From Caulobacter sp. 32-67-35 (GTDB lineage Bacteria > Pseudomonadota > Alphaproteobacteria > Caulobacterales > Caulobacteraceae), in the NCBI GenBank assembly GCA_002280875.1, contig NCEV01000031.1, forward strand, positions 1 through 60,400: a DNA stretch of 60,400 nt, read 5' to 3'. The notes under the pieces are model-generated. The model searched no databases. It was not told the origin of the DNA and saw only the letters and a list, made by a program, of their open reading frames with translations. Both the position numbers and the translations under genes were made by a program. Shown piece by piece: positions 15,967-26,235 of the stretch (positions are counted from its first letter, which is position 1; each line of letters starts with the position of its first letter).

Positions 15967-15994
15967 AAAGGGCGGCTCGTGAGAGCCGCCCTTT
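15967..15994. terminator. Bidirectional intrinsic terminator between VOC gene and rpoD
   Basis: A perfect 12-bp stem AAAGGGCGGCTC / GAGCCGCCCTTT closes a GTGA loop. Read leftward from rpoD it is followed by TTTTTTCTG, a strong U-tract; read rightward the tract is only TTTGTG. It is therefore chiefly the rpoD terminator. Confidence 0.88.
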
Positions 15995-16000
15995 GTGATC

Positions 16001-17956
<1,956 letters not shown>

Positions 17957-18123
17957 CAAGGTCTCCGAAGTCGACGCAGCCTCCCCCGCGAGAGGCGCGT
18001 CGAAAAAATTCTAGATCCGAAAAGGTCCCGCCAGCCTCGGCGCACCGTCCGTTTTGTCGTTTTCCCAAAAAAATCTCGGCCACAAAGTGTCGCATCGGGA
18101 CAGCGCTGAACGTTCGCCACGGA

Positions 18124-18426
18124 TTATCGCTCCGCGAGAAAGCTCTCGGCGGAGACGACGGCGTCGTCAGGCGCGGTTGTTGCGACGACCTTGAGGGGCC
18201 GCGACCACTGGGATCCGACGTCGGCGGCGAGGGTGACATCCTGTTTCGGTAAGGGCGCGCGCGATGCGACGGCGGCCCGCTCGATGTCAATCAGCAGCTT
18301 GGCAAATCCTTGAGTCGGCAAATGGCGGGGCGAGGGGGCGGTGTCAAGGGCGGTTGCGGCTTGGGCGGCCAATTTGATTGGCTTTTCAGAAGGCGCTCTC
18401 GATCGATCTTGAGGGAGTCGCCGCAT
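18124..18426 (-). CDS. Hypothetical protein upstream of rpoD
   Basis: A possible 100-residue protein. Codon use in the distal two thirds (GFAKLLIDIERAAVASRA onward to ESFLAER) has high third-position GC like real genes here, while the first ~35 codons look less coding and no Shine-Dalgarno sequence is evident, so the true start may be internal, for example TTG before PTQGF. No family recognised. It lies on the rpoD strand, 167 bases upstream of it, and is back-to-back with brnT. Confidence 0.35.
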   Translation of the reverse strand: MRRLPQDRSRAPSEKPIKLAAQAATALDTAPSPRHLPTQGFAKLLIDIERAAVASRAPLPKQDVTLAADVGSQWSRPLKVVATTAPDDAVVSAESFLAER

Positions 18427-18500
18427 TCAACGACACAATCTAAAGGTGATAAAGATTCCAAGATCGCCTCGATCATCACTAATTATTGTAGCTACATAAT

Positions 18501-18773
18501 ATGGAAATCGAGCATGATGCCGAAAAGCGTGCGCTGACCCTTGAGCATCGGGGCTTGGACTTCGCCCAAGCTGGCCAGGTGTTCGAAGGCCTGACGCTCA
18601 CGCTGGAAGATGATCGTGTCGACTACGGAGAGCCCCGCTACCAAACCATCGGGCGGCTGGGGCGGAAGACTGTCATGGTGGTCTGGACCCCGCGGGGCTC
18701 GGCGCGCCGGATCATTTCGATGAGAGAGTGCAATGCCCGCGAACGAGAAGCCTACAAAAACGCCGTGGGTTGA
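18501..18773 (+). CDS. brnT: BrnT family toxin
   Basis: A 90-residue protein. EIEHDAEKRALTLEHRGLDF followed by AQAGQVFEG matches the BrnT opening; the core continues VDYGEPRYQTIGRLGRKTVM and VVWTPRGSARRIISMRECNA, ending in the REREAYKNA helix: the classic RelE-like BrnT pattern of a ribonuclease toxin. It precedes and overlaps brnA by 41 bases (toxin first, as is normal for BrnTA). The upstream ~70 bases are AT-rich compared with the surroundings. Confidence 0.93.
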   Translation: MEIEHDAEKRALTLEHRGLDFAQAGQVFEGLTLTLEDDRVDYGEPRYQTIGRLGRKTVMVVWTPRGSARRIISMRECNAREREAYKNAVG

Positions 18774-19014
18774 TCCGGATGAGGCCCCGGAGTGGACGGC
18801 CGAGGCGTTCGAGCGGGCCGAGGTTCGCGACGGCGAGCGCCTTGTGCGTCCGGCGAGCGGTACGCTGACCAAAAGGGGGCGGCCCAAGCTGGATCGGCCC
18901 AAGAAACAGGTCACCTTGCGCCTTGATCAGGATGTCATCGACCGGCTGCGCGCTGGCGGACCAGGATGGCAGGGCCGGATCAACGATATCCTGAAAAAGG
19001 CCGTAGAGGCCTAG
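18733..19014 (+). CDS. brnA: BrnA family antitoxin
   Basis: A 93-residue antitoxin. The N-terminal half has the BrnA toxin-binding pattern (TPWVDPDEAPEWTAEAFERA) and the C-terminal half a ribbon-helix-helix DNA-binding domain (KKQVTLRLDQDVIDRLRAGG, PGWQGRINDILKKAVEA). BrnA normally represses its own promoter. Its stop codon overlaps the dnaG stop on the opposite strand (19011-19014), so the module is wedged tightly between dnaG and rpoD. Confidence 0.93.
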   Translation: MPANEKPTKTPWVDPDEAPEWTAEAFERAEVRDGERLVRPASGTLTKRGRPKLDRPKKQVTLRLDQDVIDRLRAGGPGWQGRINDILKKAVEA

Positions 19015-20906
19015 CTGGCCCCCTGCCAGAACTCCAGATTGCTGATCTGGCGCTGAAGGACGGCGATGCGGGTGCGCAGGTCGCGGGTGGCGGTCAGGCT
19101 ACCGGCGGTGACCGGTTCGTGGCGCAGGGATTCCAGGGCCTGCTCGGAATTGGCGACCTCGATCACCGCCTCGTAGCAGGCCGACCACAGGGCCTTGGCG
19201 CGGTGCTGGTCCATGTTCGGGTCCAGGAACGGCGCGCCGGCCAGGGCCTGGGCGACGCGTTCCAGCTCCGCGATCTGCGGCGCGAAACCCTTGCGGGCCA
19301 GGATTTCGCGGAACGGCGCGTCGTCGTGCATGTCGTCGATCAGCGCCTCGAACAGCTCGCGGGCCAGGGGGCGCAGGCGCGGATCGCCAAAGCCCACCCG
19401 CTCGATGGCCTCGTCATAGGGCCGCGCCCAGCCCGGATGGTCGATGGCGGCCACGGCGATGGCGGCGTGGAAGGGGTTGATGCGCTCGCCGATCAGGGCG
19501 CGGGCCACGCCCCGGATGCCGGGGTCGGGCGGCTCGCGCTTGCCGTTCTTCCACTGGCCCCGCGGTGTGAACGGGCGCCCGCCCCAGCCACCGCCGTCGT
19601 TCGGCGTGAAAGCCGTACGGGGAAAGAGCGCGTCCAGCCTGCCCAGCAAATCGTCGCGATAGGCCTGGGCCAGGTCCTTGTCGGCAATGCTGGCGGCGGC
19701 GGCCCGCAGGCGCTGCTTGAGGCCAGCCTTGCGCTCCGGCGTATCCAGCGGTTCCAGGTCACGCTCGCGATTGAACAGCTGCTCGACGAAGGGCGTGGTC
19801 GCCGCCAACTGGGCCTTCAGCGCCGCCGGTCCCTGTTCGCGCAGCACGTCGTCGGGGTCCTTGCCGCCGGTCACCAGCGAGAAGCGGAACGAGCGGCCGG
19901 GCTTCAGCAGGGGCAGGGCGCGGTCCATGGCCCGGCTGGCGGCGCGCTGGCCGGCCTTGTCGCCGTCAAAGCACAGGGTGGGCTCGGGATGCAGGCGCCA
20001 CAGCACCTCCATCTGCTCCTCGGTCATCGCCGTGCCCATGGCCGCCACGGCCGCGACGCCCGCGCGCTGACAGGCGATGACGTCCATATAGCCTTCCACC
20101 ACCACCAGCGGATTGTTCTCGGTCGGTGCTGCGGCCTGGGCGGCGTGCAGGATCTTGCGGGCCTCGTACAGGCCATACAGCAGCCGGCCCTTGTGGAAGA
20201 GGCTGGTCTCCGGGCCGTTCAGATATTTGGCGCGCGCCGCCGGATCCATGGCCCGACCGCCGAACGAGACGACCTTGCCGCGCGTATCGGTGATCGGAAA
20301 GATGATCCGGTCGCGGAAGCGGTCATAGGGCGCGCCGCCGTCCTCGGGCGCGATCAGCACCCCGGCTTCCACCAGATCGCCCGGCTGGGCGCCCTTGGCG
20401 ATCAGATAGTCCTTCAGGCCTGTGCGGTTGTTGGGCGCAAAGCCGATGTGGAAGCGGCTCCACTCGCTCTCGGGCAGGCCCCGCCGTTCCAGATAGGCGC
20501 GGGCGTCCTTGCCGATGGGGCGGCGCAGTTCGCTCTCGAACCAGGCGGCGGCCAGCTCCATCCAGTCGCCCAGGCCCTGGCGCTTCTTGTCTTCCTGGGC
20601 GGCGCGGGCGTCGGGCTCGGGCAGGGTCATGCCGGCTTCCGAGGCCAGCCGTTCGATCGCCTCGGTGAAGGTCAGGCGCTCGGTTTCCTGCAGGAAACTG
20701 ATGATGTCGCCATGTTTGCCGCTGGAGAAGCAGTGATAGAAGCCCTTGTCGTCATTGACGAAGAACGAGGGGCTCTTTTCCTTGGTGAAGGGCGACAGCC
20801 CCGCATATTCGCGCCCCTGCCGCCGCAGCTTCACCGACTTTCCGATCACGTCGGAAGGGCGAAGGCGGGACTTCAGTTCTTCGAGAAAGCGGTCGTCGAA
20901 GCGCAT
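19011..20906 (-). CDS. dnaG: DNA primase DnaG, zinc-finger ligands largely replaced
   Basis: The 631-residue replicative primase. The N-terminal CHC2-type domain is recognisable (GLSPFTKEKSPSFFVNDDKG, FYHCFSSGKHGD) but three of the four canonical zinc ligands are substituted: Ser38 for Cys, Thr41 for His, Ser62 for the last Cys; only Cys59 remains. The catalytic core and TOPRIM are intact (NPLVVVEGYMDVIACQRAG, Glu ligand; LCFDGDKAGQRA, Asp ligands). The C-terminal helicase-binding region extends to the end. It initiates Okazaki fragments with DnaB. MRFDDRFLEELKSRL is the expected start. Confidence 0.97.
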   Translation of the reverse strand: MRFDDRFLEELKSRLRPSDVIGKSVKLRRQGREYAGLSPFTKEKSPSFFVNDDKGFYHCFSSGKHGDIISFLQETERLTFTEAIERLASEAGMTLPEPDARAAQEDKKRQGLGDWMELAAAWFESELRRPIGKDARAYLERRGLPESEWSRFHIGFAPNNRTGLKDYLIAKGAQPGDLVEAGVLIAPEDGGAPYDRFRDRIIFPITDTRGKVVSFGGRAMDPAARAKYLNGPETSLFHKGRLLYGLYEARKILHAAQAAAPTENNPLVVVEGYMDVIACQRAGVAAVAAMGTAMTEEQMEVLWRLHPEPTLCFDGDKAGQRAASRAMDRALPLLKPGRSFRFSLVTGGKDPDDVLREQGPAALKAQLAATTPFVEQLFNRERDLEPLDTPERKAGLKQRLRAAAASIADKDLAQAYRDDLLGRLDALFPRTAFTPNDGGGWGGRPFTPRGQWKNGKREPPDPGIRGVARALIGERINPFHAAIAVAAIDHPGWARPYDEAIERVGFGDPRLRPLARELFEALIDDMHDDAPFREILARKGFAPQIAELERVAQALAGAPFLDPNMDQHRAKALWSACYEAVIEVANSEQALESLRHEPVTAGSLTATRDLRTRIAVLQRQISNLEFWQGAS

Positions 20907-21047
20907 GGGTCGGCGGCCTAGGCCAAGAAAATCATCAGAAAGTCAAGTTCCAGTTGTGTCGACAGTTGTGGAAAGTTGTCGACTCTCATCCTCGCTTTGA
21001 TCGGGCTAAGGGTCAATCAAAGCGCCGGGCTCTATGCAGTTTCAGCC

Positions 21048-22997
21048 CTAGATCCCGCTGGCCAAAGCCCCCAGCAGCAGTTCGGGCGTCGCCGGCTTGC
21101 GCAGCACCGGGCCGTCGCTGACGCCGGGCTCCTGATAGCCGGTCAGATAGACGAACGGGATCGCCCTGGCTGTCAGGGCGCGAGCGACGGGGGTGACCAT
21201 CCGGCCGCCCAGATTGATGTCCAGCACGGCGCGGTCGATGGGCCTGCGCGCCACCAGATCCAGGGCCTCCTCGATACTCCCGGCCGGTCCCACCACCACG
21301 GCGCCGGCCTGGGTGAGCACGCGGGCCAGTTCCATGGCCACCAGCGCCTCGTCCTCGACCACCAGCACGCGCTGATCGCGCAAGGCCTGATCGAGCAGGG
21401 CGTGACCGGAGGCCGGCTGAGCGGTGGCGGGCGTCTCGGCGTCGCAGGGCAGGGCGCCGCTGGTCATCTCCAGCCGACAGGTCAGGCCCTCCGGTCGCCA
21501 GTCCTGCTGGATCGTGGCGCCCAGTTGCTTGCCCGCCTGGCTGATCAGGGTTGAGCCGAAGCCTTCGCGGCTGGGTGGGTGGATGGTGCGGTCGCTGGTC
21601 TCTCGCCAGGTCAGGACCAGATGGCGCCCGCCGTTCGCCCCGCCATCCCAGCACCAGGTGACGGACAGGGCCCCCGTCACATCGACCAGCGCGCCATACT
21701 TGCTGGCGTTGGTGGCCAGCTCGTGCAGCACCAGGCCCAGCGACTGGGCGGCCTCGGCCTGGATCAGTACGGGCGGGCCGGCCAGATAGACCCGCTCGTC
21801 GCTACCCGCGCCATAAGGCTCAAGCTCCTGGCGCAGCAGGGCGTCCAGCCCTACGCCGGTCCAGCGACTGGTCGACAGCAGGCTGTGCGAGCGGGCCAGG
21901 GAGCCAATCCGCCCGCTGAGGGCCTCGACATACTGGCGCTTGTTCTCGAACGGCGTCAGCTGAGCCAGGGACTGGACGACGGTCAGGACATTCTTGGCGC
22001 GGTGGTCGACTTCGCGGATCAGCAGGCGCTCGGTTTCCTCGGCCCGCTTCAAGGCCTCTTCGGAGCGGGCGCGCTCCACCGCGATCCAGATCAGCTCGGC
22101 CACGTCAGCGACGAAGGCGATCTCGTGGTCGGTCCAGGCGCGGGCGGTGTCTTGGGCCAGATAGATATAGGCCGCCATCCGCCGGTCCCTGATCAGCGGC
22201 GCGGTGACGAAGCTCTGGATGTGCAAGGCCTCATAGGCCTTTACGACCACGGGGTGGTCGGTGCGGGGGTCCTGCTTCACGTCCGGGATGACCACCTGTC
22301 GCCCCGCGCGCAGCTCAGCCGCCATCTGCGGGCCGAAGGCATCGAGGTCGAGCAGGCTTCCAAGCAGGCTCGGCGCGCCGGCGGCGACCCAGTCACCGAT
22401 GTGCAGCGACGATATCCCGTCGGTCTGAACCTCGGCATAGCCGGCCCGGGCCGCGCCCAGCTGGCGGGCCATCAGTTCGCACGCCCGGTTGGCTGCCGCG
22501 ACTGGATCGGCTTCCTCGCGCAGCATGCGGCCCAGATCCAGCAGGGCGACGCGGCGGCGCTCGCTGTCGAGCAGTCGCGCGACTTCCGCCTCGACACTTT
22601 TGCGGGCCGAGATGTCGGTGACCAGCACATAGTAGCCGGCGATCGAGCCGTCGGGCGCCACATCGGGCGCATAGCGGGCTTCGACATGACGCATGCCGGC
22701 GCTGCGATAGGGAATTTCGCCCTCGAAGATCAGGCTTTCTCCGGCCAGGGCGCGGGTCACATGATCGCGAAGACGCTCATAGGCCAGCGGCCCGAGCACC
22801 TCGAGCAGGGTTCGCCCTTCGATCTGCGAGCGGTCGGTCTCGAACCAGCGCTCATAGGCGCGATTGACGAAGCGATAGCGCTGCTCGCGGTCCACATAGC
22901 TGATCAGGATTGGCACTGCGTCGGCCATGGCCGACGAAAAGCCGGCTCGGGCCATGGTCGTCCTTACGTCGGCCAGAGCGTTGTCGTCGGAGGACAT
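21048..22997 (-). CDS. Soluble PAS-GAF HWE histidine kinase with C-terminal receiver
   Basis: ATG 22997 gives 649 residues (the frame is open further upstream, without a good ribosome site). Order: PAS domain with PAC tail (about 18-150), GAF domain (about 165-300), HWE dimerisation/phosphoacceptor domain with His332 in REVDHRAKNVLTVVQSLA, ATPase with LHELATNASKYGAL and W-x-E (WRE), G-box GFGSTL, then a receiver domain (VLVVEDEALVAMELAR, phospho-Asp in AVLDINLGG). No transmembrane helix is evident, so it senses a cytoplasmic signal. The fused receiver is degenerate only mildly. It lies downstream of the dioxygenase and globin genes on the same strand. Confidence 0.9.
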   Translation of the reverse strand: MSSDDNALADVRTTMARAGFSSAMADAVPILISYVDREQRYRFVNRAYERWFETDRSQIEGRTLLEVLGPLAYERLRDHVTRALAGESLIFEGEIPYRSAGMRHVEARYAPDVAPDGSIAGYYVLVTDISARKSVEAEVARLLDSERRRVALLDLGRMLREEADPVAAANRACELMARQLGAARAGYAEVQTDGISSLHIGDWVAAGAPSLLGSLLDLDAFGPQMAAELRAGRQVVIPDVKQDPRTDHPVVVKAYEALHIQSFVTAPLIRDRRMAAYIYLAQDTARAWTDHEIAFVADVAELIWIAVERARSEEALKRAEETERLLIREVDHRAKNVLTVVQSLAQLTPFENKRQYVEALSGRIGSLARSHSLLSTSRWTGVGLDALLRQELEPYGAGSDERVYLAGPPVLIQAEAAQSLGLVLHELATNASKYGALVDVTGALSVTWCWDGGANGGRHLVLTWRETSDRTIHPPSREGFGSTLISQAGKQLGATIQQDWRPEGLTCRLEMTSGALPCDAETPATAQPASGHALLDQALRDQRVLVVEDEALVAMELARVLTQAGAVVVGPAGSIEEALDLVARRPIDRAVLDINLGGRMVTPVARALTARAIPFVYLTGYQEPGVSDGPVLRKPATPELLLGALASGI

Positions 22998-23100
22998 TTT
23001 GATCTCGACGCTCAACTCTGCGGCGTAGGGGTCCTTTACCGTGTCATGCGCGACGCGCCCCCACGAGTGAGACAAACGGTCGCAGCAGCGTAGCGGCGTT

Positions 23101-23841
23101 CTATGAGGGCAGGCCCGGAGCCTCGCGACGGAAGGTAACGACCAGAACGTCGCGCAGGGCGGGCGAAGCCGGATCGCCGGGCCGGATGGGCGTGACGCCA
23201 TGCATCACGCGGTGATCGTCCAGGAACACCGCGTCGCCGGGCCGGGTCAGGGTGAAGGATCCCAGATCGGTCCCGTCCGGCGCGAAGATCTGGGTGACCC
23301 CGCTCTCAACATTGACCCGGTCGATCAGCATGACGATCACCCAGTCGACGCCATCGCGATGCGCGCCTTCGGGCGTGGGCAGGCCCGCCTGACCGGCCAT
23401 GGCCTCGATGCGAAACTGGTGCAGCTCCACATGCCAGGCCGCCGGCGGGGCGGGGGTGTTGGGATGGAACAGGTCCAGTCCCGCCTGGATCACCGCCAGG
23501 GTGACCGGATGGCTGGCCACGGTGTCGGTCACCGGCTCGAACCAGCGCTGCACGCCGCCGTTCAGCGCGTTGTAGTCGCGGCTCTGATAGTGCGGCTGGT
23601 GAGGCTTGCGGACCACCGATCCCGCCTGCGCCCCCGGCGCCGCCGAGAAGGCCGCGAAGCGCCGGCGGCGATAGCGACCGCCGTCGGCCATGAAGCCGTC
23701 CAGTCCCAGGTCGTTCCAGCTGTCGGCGAAGGTGCTCCACGCGGCGACCGCGGCGGCGCCCAGCAGGGTTCTGGCGTCGTCGGCGTCGACGCGGACAAAG
23801 CCGGTCTTGGCCAGGGTCTGGCTGGCCCCGGTGGCGCTCAA
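23101..23841 (-). CDS. 2OG-Fe dioxygenase family protein (PF10014-like)
   Basis: A 246-residue protein beginning at a TTG whose last bases overlap the globin stop codon (TTGA), so translation is probably coupled. The family hallmarks are clear: WHVELHQFRIEA, then EGAHRDGVDWVIVMLIDRVN (His and Asp iron ligands), DAVFLDDHRVMHGVTPIRPG (third His) and the late Arg (RDVLVVTFRR). The group includes free amino-acid hydroxylases such as the isoleucine dioxygenase type; the substrate here is unknown. It is followed by the PAS-GAF kinase about 100 bases downstream. Confidence 0.86.
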   Translation of the reverse strand: MSATGASQTLAKTGFVRVDADDARTLLGAAAVAAWSTFADSWNDLGLDGFMADGGRYRRRRFAAFSAAPGAQAGSVVRKPHQPHYQSRDYNALNGGVQRWFEPVTDTVASHPVTLAVIQAGLDLFHPNTPAPPAAWHVELHQFRIEAMAGQAGLPTPEGAHRDGVDWVIVMLIDRVNVESGVTQIFAPDGTDLGSFTLTRPGDAVFLDDHRVMHGVTPIRPGDPASPALRDVLVVTFRREAPGLPS

Positions 23842-24227
23842 GCCAGGACCTCGGGCCGGAACGACAGGCCACGCTTGAGGGTGCGGGCGATGCGCTCGGC
23901 CTTGGCGCCGACCAGGGCGGCGCGCGGCGCGTCGAACAGCTCGGCGCAGGTCAGATGGAACAGGCCCAGCCACGGGGTGAACAGGCCCTCGGTGATGCCT
24001 TCGACCCTTTGGTGAACGGCCATGGGCGAGCCCTTGTACCCGCCCGCGCCTTGCAACACCCCGGCCCAGAAGCGCTTGAGGGTCGCCAGGTGCTCGGGCC
24101 AGCCGTCGTCGCCGATCGCCTTCTGGAAGATCGGTCCCAGGCGGTGATGCTGCTGAACCTTGGCGTAGAAGGTCTCGACCAGGGCGTCGATCTCGGCGTC
24201 AGTGAACGGAGCGGATTGCAGGGTCAT
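23838..24227 (-). CDS. Group III truncated haemoglobin
   Basis: A 129-residue globin, start MTLQSAPFTDAEIDALVETF at ATG 24227 with AGGG upstream. FYAKVQQHHRLGPIF, WPEHLATLKRFWAGVLQG and the haem-ligand region YKGSPMAVHQRVEG (proximal His) are typical of group III truncated haemoglobins. These bind oxygen or nitric oxide and are often linked to microaerobic or redox functions. Its stop overlaps the TTG start of the dioxygenase gene, which suggests the two products are needed together. Confidence 0.88.
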   Translation of the reverse strand: MTLQSAPFTDAEIDALVETFYAKVQQHHRLGPIFQKAIGDDGWPEHLATLKRFWAGVLQGAGGYKGSPMAVHQRVEGITEGLFTPWLGLFHLTCAELFDAPRAALVGAKAERIARTLKRGLSFRPEVLA

Positions 24228-24327
24228 CAGCCCTAGATGGTGACGGAGAGTCGCAAGCCAAACCATGACCTGAATCAAACCCGCCCGCTGGCTCCAACTT
24301 GACCGTTTCGGCGCCCCGGCCCATGGC

Positions 24328-25440
24328 ATGGCCATGATCAAACTGCCGCCGCTGAAGCCCGATTCCGACCAGATGCTGCATCTGGACGCCCTGCGCATCG
24401 TCGGGGCCGTGATGATCGTGGTGTTCCACTTCAACCGCTTCATCAATCTGGATGGCCGGTGGCAGCTGGCCGACGACACGATCAAGACCTTCAGCCTGAT
24501 CGTCGACCTGTTCTTCGTGATCAGCGGCTATGTAATGGCGGCGATCTATACCGGCCGCCTGACCACGCCAGCCAAGTACGGCGACTTCCTGAAGAAGCGG
24601 GTGGCCCGGCTGGGGCCGCTACACTGGGCCACGATGCTGGTGTTCATCGCCGTGGCCGCCGCCGGCCTGGCCGGCTGGATCCAGGACCGCGATCCCAAGC
24701 GCTATGACGCCGCCTGCATCGTGCCCAATATCCTGTTCATCCACGCCTGGGGCGTGTGCCGGTCCCAGACCTGGAACTTCGTCAGCTGGGCGATCAGCGC
24801 CGAGATGGGGATGTATGTCGCCCTGCCGCTGATCTTCTGGATCACGGCCAAGGGACGCTGGGTGACCGGCGGGCTGGCGATCCTCAGCCTTGTGATCCTG
24901 CTGCAGACCCCGCACGGCGACCGGCCGTTCCACCAGTGGACCTGGGATTTTGGCGTGCTGCGCGCCGTGCCTGGCTTCCTGATCGGCATGCTGGGCTTCC
25001 AGATCCGGCCGCTGCTGGCCAAACTGCCGTATCCGAACCTTGTGATGTGGGGCCTGCTGGCCGTCTTCCTGATCGCCTCGCCGCTGGAGGTCCCCCGGGA
25101 CGTGCTGCTGCTGGTGATGTACGGCGTAGGCTTGGCCGGCATCGCCGCTGATGCGGCCGGACCGGTCGGGCCGGTGACCCGCCGCCTGGCGCCCTGGGCG
25201 CAGCTCAGCTTCACCCTCTACATGCTGCACCCCATCGCCCTGAAGATGGGCCTGGCCTGGGTGGGGCTGGGGATGTGGAACCTCAATGGCGACCTGATGC
25301 GCCTGTGGGTGCTGTTCTGGGTCGTGGCCCTGATCCCGCTGGCCTATCTGTCGCTGATCCTCTTCGAGCGCCCGGCCCGCGACTGGATCGCGAACCTCAG
25401 CTGGCCGCGATCCGATCCACCCACGCCGGAAGCTCGCTGA
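24328..25440 (+). CDS. Acyltransferase 3 family integral membrane protein
   Basis: A 370-residue protein with about ten transmembrane helices. The N-terminal LHLDALRIVGAVMIVVFHFN carries the conserved catalytic-type His of acyltransferase-3 enzymes, and DLFFVISGYVMAAIY is the second family motif. Such enzymes O-acylate exported glycans, lipids or peptides at the cytoplasmic membrane. Start ATG 24328; ATG 24334 is equally possible. The last 44 bases overlap the convergent HAD gene. Confidence 0.88.
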   Translation: MAMIKLPPLKPDSDQMLHLDALRIVGAVMIVVFHFNRFINLDGRWQLADDTIKTFSLIVDLFFVISGYVMAAIYTGRLTTPAKYGDFLKKRVARLGPLHWATMLVFIAVAAAGLAGWIQDRDPKRYDAACIVPNILFIHAWGVCRSQTWNFVSWAISAEMGMYVALPLIFWITAKGRWVTGGLAILSLVILLQTPHGDRPFHQWTWDFGVLRAVPGFLIGMLGFQIRPLLAKLPYPNLVMWGLLAVFLIASPLEVPRDVLLLVMYGVGLAGIAADAAGPVGPVTRRLAPWAQLSFTLYMLHPIALKMGLAWVGLGMWNLNGDLMRLWVLFWVVALIPLAYLSLILFERPARDWIANLSWPRSDPPTPEAR

Positions 25441-26116
25441 TCGCGTCCAGCTCGACATAGCGCGGGTGATCGGCCGGCGCCTGAGCCGCCTCGTGCGCCC
25501 AGACCAGCGGATAGGGTATCAGCGCGCCCCAGGACCCTGCCTCCAGCGCCGGTAGGATGTCCGACCGCATCGAATTGCCGGCCATCACCGCCTGATCGGC
25601 CCCCGTGCCATGGCGCTCGAATACCCGGCGATAGGTATCGGCGTCCTTCTCCGAGACGATCTCGACCGCCGCGAACAGGTCGCCCAGCCCCGATGAGGCC
25701 AGCTTCTGCTCCTGGTGCAGCAGATCACCCTTGGTGATCAGGATCAGGCGGTAGCGCTTTGAGAGTTCCGCCAGGGCGTGCTCGACGCCGGGCAGGGGCT
25801 CGACCGGCTCGGTCAGCATCTCGCGGCCGGCGGCCAGGATCTCGCGGATCACGCGCGTCGAGACCTCGCCATCGGTCAGCTCCATGGCGGTCTCGATCAT
25901 CGACAGGGTGAAGCCCTTGGCCCCGTAGCCATAGAGCCGCAGATTGCGCTTCTCGGTCGCCGCAAGCTGGGCGTTGATGCGCTCTTCGTCGCCATGCTCG
26001 GCCAGCAGGTCGACGAACCGCTTGTGGGTCAGGCGAAACAGGCTCTCGCAATGCCAGAGGGTGTCGTCGGCGTCGACGCCGACGGTGGTGATGGCGGTCT
26101 TGGACGGGGTGCGCAT
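25397..26116 (-). CDS. HAD-superfamily hydrolase
   Basis: The product is 239 residues, starting MRTPSKTAITTVGVDADDTL (ATG 26116, GGAAGGGG upstream). Motif I is D15-x-D17-x-T19. A helical cap follows (LFRLTHKRFVDLLAE and on); motif II is LILITKGD, motif III includes the Lys in SEKDADTYRRVF, and motif IV is VMAGNSMRSDILPAL. Small-molecule phosphatase of the HAD IA group; substrate unknown. The 3' end overlaps the acyltransferase gene on the other strand. Confidence 0.87.
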   Translation of the reverse strand: MRTPSKTAITTVGVDADDTLWHCESLFRLTHKRFVDLLAEHGDEERINAQLAATEKRNLRLYGYGAKGFTLSMIETAMELTDGEVSTRVIREILAAGREMLTEPVEPLPGVEHALAELSKRYRLILITKGDLLHQEQKLASSGLGDLFAAVEIVSEKDADTYRRVFERHGTGADQAVMAGNSMRSDILPALEAGSWGALIPYPLVWAHEAAQAPADHPRYVELDAISELPAWVDRIAAS

Positions 26117-26235
26117 CCCCTTCCCGTCGCCGGATCGCCTGCGGGCGTCAAGCCGCCTGACGGGATCTAGCCCTTGCATCGCGTCTGATCGCTGTTCAGT
26201 TTGCTTCCAAAGATTAGAAAAGACGGGAGGCGTTC

